In this document: piece after piece, positions 63,918-64,000 of the stretch | Numbering within the stretch: the first letter of the stretch is position 1 | How the letters are laid out: every line of letters starts with the position of its first letter | Assembly: GCF_024580145.1 (NCBI RefSeq) | Contig: NZ_JANINI010000008.1 | Location: forward strand, 95,068-159,067 | Source: Methyloversatilis sp. XJ19-49 | Lineage (GTDB): Bacteria > Pseudomonadota > Gammaproteobacteria > Burkholderiales > Rhodocyclaceae | Direction: 5' to 3' | Length of the DNA: 64,000 bases | Notes under the pieces: generated by a model | Database searches by the model: none | Told to the model about the DNA's origin: nothing | What the model saw: only the letters and a program-made list of their open reading frames with translations | Made by a program: the position numbers and the translations under genes

Positions 63918-64000
63918 TCAGCCGGCGAAGAAGTTCTTCATCTTGTCCATCCACGATTTGGCGCGCGGGCTGTGGCTCGCTTCGTCGCTCAGGTTGATGT
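63918..64000 (-). CDS. dnaJ: DnaJ chaperone, C-terminal fragment
   Basis: Only the last ~27 codons are present; the gene continues past the right edge. The end reads LSDEASHSPRAKSWMDKMKN then FFAG and stop. The HSP(R/K)xKSxxDxxxxFF pattern is the C-terminal end of proteobacterial DnaJ. With only 27 residues the call is tentative. Confidence 0.6.
   Translation of the reverse strand, partial: INLSDEASHSPRAKSWMDKMKNFFAG

Overview
This window is from a high-G+C Gram-negative bacterium, most likely a motile betaproteobacterium of the Rhodocyclales (Methyloversatilis/Azoarcus-like). The evidence is gene content and order: cmk-rpsA-ihfB-lapA-lapB, thrS-infC-rpmI-rplT-pheS-pheT-ihfA-merR, surE-pcm-nlpD-rpoS, a sigma-54-type flagellar regulon, a PEP-CTERM protein, and a GTP-dependent PEP carboxykinase. 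The genus is an inference. The window is mostly chromosomal core; I see no insertion sequence, prophage, integrase or CRISPR array.

Layout. 1-9.9 kb (+): end of cmk, rpsA, ihfB, the LPS-control genes lapA/lapB, heptose kinase rfaE1, a ComEA-like protein, cysM, an YdbH-YnbE-YdbL-type envelope module and a PolB-like exonuclease. 10-21.2 kb (+): tRNA-Val, the thrS-to-merR translation/IHF operon, tRNA-Pro, then surE-pcm-nlpD-rpoS. 21.4-37.3 kb: main flagellar cluster, with fliFGHIJKLMN and fliOPQR on the minus strand, split by a diguanylate cyclase gene and a small Pmp3-type membrane protein gene, and a FlrB/FlrC-type kinase and sigma-54 activator plus fliE on the plus strand. 37.6-42.7 kb: metallo-beta-lactamase RNase-like protein, an unknown membrane protein, a PEP-CTERM protein, and an ethylene-receptor-like histidine kinase with a single-domain response regulator. 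42.8-54.1 kb (-): late flagellar genes (PilZ protein, short FlhB-like and second FliK-like proteins, fliT, fliS, fliD, flaG, fliC), a large diguanylate cyclase and a NarL-type regulator with its hybrid kinase. 54.3-64 kb: tRNA-Thr, an unknown gene, lpxH, two cyclophilins, an L,D-transpeptidase-fold protein and a TPR protein (all -), then cysS, a CRP/FNR regulator and pckG (+), ending in the C-terminus of dnaJ (-).

How it fits together. The flagellar genes look hierarchically controlled: FlrB/FlrC-like proteins acting with sigma-54 (good -24/-12 matches before fliE and before the kinase gene), then sigma-28 for flagellin. Two diguanylate cyclases and a PilZ protein are interleaved, so c-di-GMP control of motility is likely. 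IHF is complete in the window (ihfA, ihfB) and commonly assists sigma-54 promoters. RpoS and NlpD are encoded together as in other proteobacteria.

Points of most interest: the ETR1-like copper/ethylene-sensor domain on the histidine kinase; the second FliK plus short FlhB-like pair; a threonine-rich mini-ORF and terminator in front of thrS; infC starting with ATC; the YdbH-like module overlapping cysM; repeats near rpoS/fliR and upstream of fliC; and a cysteine motif resembling a ferredoxin fragment in the pckG leader. I did not identify a clearly unprecedented multi-gene system.
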